From Klebsiella sp. WP3-W18-ESBL-02 (GTDB taxonomy: Bacteria; Pseudomonadota; Gammaproteobacteria; Enterobacterales; Enterobacteriaceae), in contig NZ_AP021973.1 in assembly GCF_014168815.1 (NCBI RefSeq), forward strand, positions 124,001-188,000: DNA of 64,000 nt, in the 5' to 3' direction. Within the stretch, counting starts at the first letter, position 1; each line of letters begins with the position of its first letter. Under the pieces are notes generated by a model that made no database searches, was not told the DNA's origin, and saw nothing but the letters and a program-made list of their open reading frames with translations. Positions 62,340-64,000 of this stretch are shown here, one piece after another. Both the position numbers and the translations under genes were made by a program.

Positions 62340-62484
62340 CTGTGGAGTCGTAATGCGTATTTACAAGGACTAAAAGCGTCCTTTAAAGCTAACTTACGAA
62401 AGTATTTATAATCGACGGTTCACGCTTAAACGGTTGAATCCTTTCGGGCTTCCGAATAGCTGTTAGCTGAAAGCTATCATGAGC

Positions 62485-63875
62485 TCATGTACAGAACCTT
62501 AAGCGGCAAGCGAATTAATAATACCGTCTAACGTGTTGTTTTTCTTGGATTTTCTCTGCCTACTCTTTTTGCCGTTTTTGGATAAATACACCATTGCCCA
62601 CTCCAACTTCTCTGTTATTTCCTGCCACGCACCATGGATGATGCTCGCCAATATCGGCATTAACCAAAGCGCGCTGTTTTTGGCAATCTTCAGCATCGAT
62701 AACTCCGCGCTGCCAATCAGCGTCAGCGCCAGCCGACGTTTGACCAGCAAGGCCAGCAAACTAGCCCAGATCAAGCCTTCCGCTATCGCTTTTTGTCGTG
62801 TCGCGAACGCCTTCAACCGGTTATGTGATTTCAGCTCTTTGAACAACAGTTCGATCTGCCAACGGCAACGATACAATGCCATCACCTTCTCGGCTGGCCA
62901 TCGCTCACGCGGAAGATTGGTCATCCATATACAGAACCGTTTTTCCTCTGCAAACCAACGTCTTATGAGTCGATATTTATACTTTCCCGAACTCACATCC
63001 AGATCCAGAACCTCGGCTCTGCAGCTTCTCCGATCGATATCCTTGAGCTTTTTTCCGAGTAACTTGGGCATTTCCCTGCCGTCCTGTCGGTAAGCTGCCT
63101 GTACTTTGGGATTGAGATTTTGACTCCCTCTGACCAGATAGCTTCCTTTGGCTTTGGTCACATCAGCAAAGTACTCGCGGCTGATGTAACCGGCATCCGC
63201 CAATAACAGTTTGTTATTTAACGAATTTGCGGCCGGAAGATGCTTGCGCTCCGATTCGGTATCCGCCGTGATACTCATCGATATCGGCGACTGGTCCAGC
63301 AAGGACATGGTCATATGACACTCTACCGCAGCGGGGCTGTGCTTATTGAATCGGCCCGGGAAATGTTCTGCCAATTGCGGATGTAACGCGAATGACGACC
63401 CGTCCTGCAGCAGTACCTGCTCAAAGCCTGCCAGTCCGTGGGCGTCCGGTAGACACTCCTTGAGGCGTAAGGCGATGGCTCGTTCAACCAGTGCGCGCAT
63501 GAACAAGGGAAAACCCTGCTTGCGTAACTGGTTGTGAAAGAGTTTATACGCTATTTGGTCAGTATCATGGAGCTGCAACGCATTGAAATGGCGATGCAAA
63601 CCAGCAATACCATCCACCTTGTCGCAACCAAGCCCTGAGAGCAGAGCCGGGAGTAGTCTCGCAGGCTGGATATCCCGGAGTCGCTGACAAAAACCGGTAA
63701 ATTTACCGATCCGGTTGAGTTCAGAAGAGCTAAGAAGTTGCTTGAGGTACTGGGTTGCATTTATAATAGTCATGGCTTCGGGCGTGTCGGTTTTTTTTTG
63801 CGATTAAATCAGATCACAAACGAAGCCTTTTTTCTATCTATTTCAATTGGTTGTAGCTAAAGATCCTGTACATGA
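62485..63875. mobile_element. IS4-family insertion sequence, 1391 bp
   Basis: The ends read TCATGTACAGAACCTTAAGC (left, from 62485) and, in reverse complement from 63875, TCATGTACAGGATCTTTAGC, 17 of 20 matching. They enclose one intact transposase gene. The adjacent bases do not form an obvious direct repeat, so one end may have rearranged. Confidence 0.82.
62499..63773 (-). CDS. IS4-family transposase (424 aa)
   Basis: The product has the IS4 catalytic layout: Asp in LLQDGSSFAL, Asp in LLADAGYISREYF, and the Y-(2)-R-(3)-E-(6)-K signature in YRCRWQIELLFKELKS. The length is normal and the frame is intact, so it may be active. Confidence 0.93.
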   Translation of the reverse strand: MTIINATQYLKQLLSSSELNRIGKFTGFCQRLRDIQPARLLPALLSGLGCDKVDGIAGLHRHFNALQLHDTDQIAYKLFHNQLRKQGFPLFMRALVERAIALRLKECLPDAHGLAGFEQVLLQDGSSFALHPQLAEHFPGRFNKHSPAAVECHMTMSLLDQSPISMSITADTESERKHLPAANSLNNKLLLADAGYISREYFADVTKAKGSYLVRGSQNLNPKVQAAYRQDGREMPKLLGKKLKDIDRRSCRAEVLDLDVSSGKYKYRLIRRWFAEEKRFCIWMTNLPRERWPAEKVMALYRCRWQIELLFKELKSHNRLKAFATRQKAIAEGLIWASLLALLVKRRLALTLIGSAELSMLKIAKNSALWLMPILASIIHGAWQEITEKLEWAMVYLSKNGKKSRQRKSKKNNTLDGIINSLAA

Positions 63876-63930
63876 CAGGTCACTGCAGCGGCCAAACTGT
63901 TGCCACATCTCAGTTCAGGAGGAAACGCAA

Positions 63931-64000
63931 TGACTCAGGAAAGGATCCAGACCCGCTACCCACTCGGCGGCCCCTTCGCCACCCAGGCTGAGCTGGAGCA
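63931..64000 (+). CDS. Start of an unidentified gene (cut by window end)
   Basis: A strong ribosome binding site (CAGGAGGAAACGC) precedes the ATG. Only 23 residues are visible (MTQERIQTRYPLGGPFATQA start), too few to identify. It lies 55 bp after the IS4-type end, so the IS may provide its promoter. Confidence 0.55.

Overview
This window looks like part of a large, low-copy plasmid from an enterobacterium (Klebsiella, Raoultella or Enterobacter type host). The evidence is two Rep_3 (RepFIB/RepHI1A-like) initiators each with its own iterons, a P1/F-type ParA-ParB pair with a 56-bp-period repeat array, CcdAB and Xre-RES toxin-antitoxin pairs, a plasmid copy of DnaB, and a 1196-bp IS5-type element that looks like ISKpn26. 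The gene organisation suggests an IncHI-like backbone, but the incompatibility group was not tested against a database.

Layout. 1-1848: a cut membrane protein, a P-loop protein and ccdAB. 2003-14933: mostly small uncharacterised backbone genes, many with their own promoter; also a HAD phosphatase, a NrdH-like glutaredoxin, an xre-res pair, a repeat protein with an LPxNL motif and an HNH protein. 14055-14330 is a gene-free cluster of strong hairpins. 15363-18222: repeat array, parA, parB, terminator. 18291-28125: an AAA+ ATPase gene split by the IS, a zincin, an orphan ParB-like protein and DnaB. 28252-38308: a DndC-like protein, a string of uncharacterised genes and an 1125-residue protein. 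38473-41340: a small HTH regulator with three matching palindromes and further small genes. 41385-47809: the replication region, with a large field of paired iterons around an HNH gene, rep1 (minus strand), two phased iteron blocks, then rep2 with its own iterons. 47884-50844: more small genes.

From about 51 kb to the end the window is a foreign mosaic: a Tn3-family transposase with DinJ/YafQ; a 1032-bp GC-rich insert with Tn402/Tn5053-type ends (tniR, res, broken yafQ) placed just before the tnpR of a second, GC-rich Tn3-family element; RclR-like and RclC-like (DUF417) genes; an isolated sdhC; an IS4-family element; and the start of an unidentified gene.

The most striking unexplained signal is a recurrent promoter-like module. 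TTCGTC (usually TTCGTCACCTG or TTCGTCAGC) occurs upstream of 17 plus-strand backbone genes. In 16 cases it lies exactly 17 bp before a -10-like hexamer (16 bp in the other), and it is usually 56-76 bp before the start codon. This looks like a plasmid-wide promoter family or regulon that I do not recognise.
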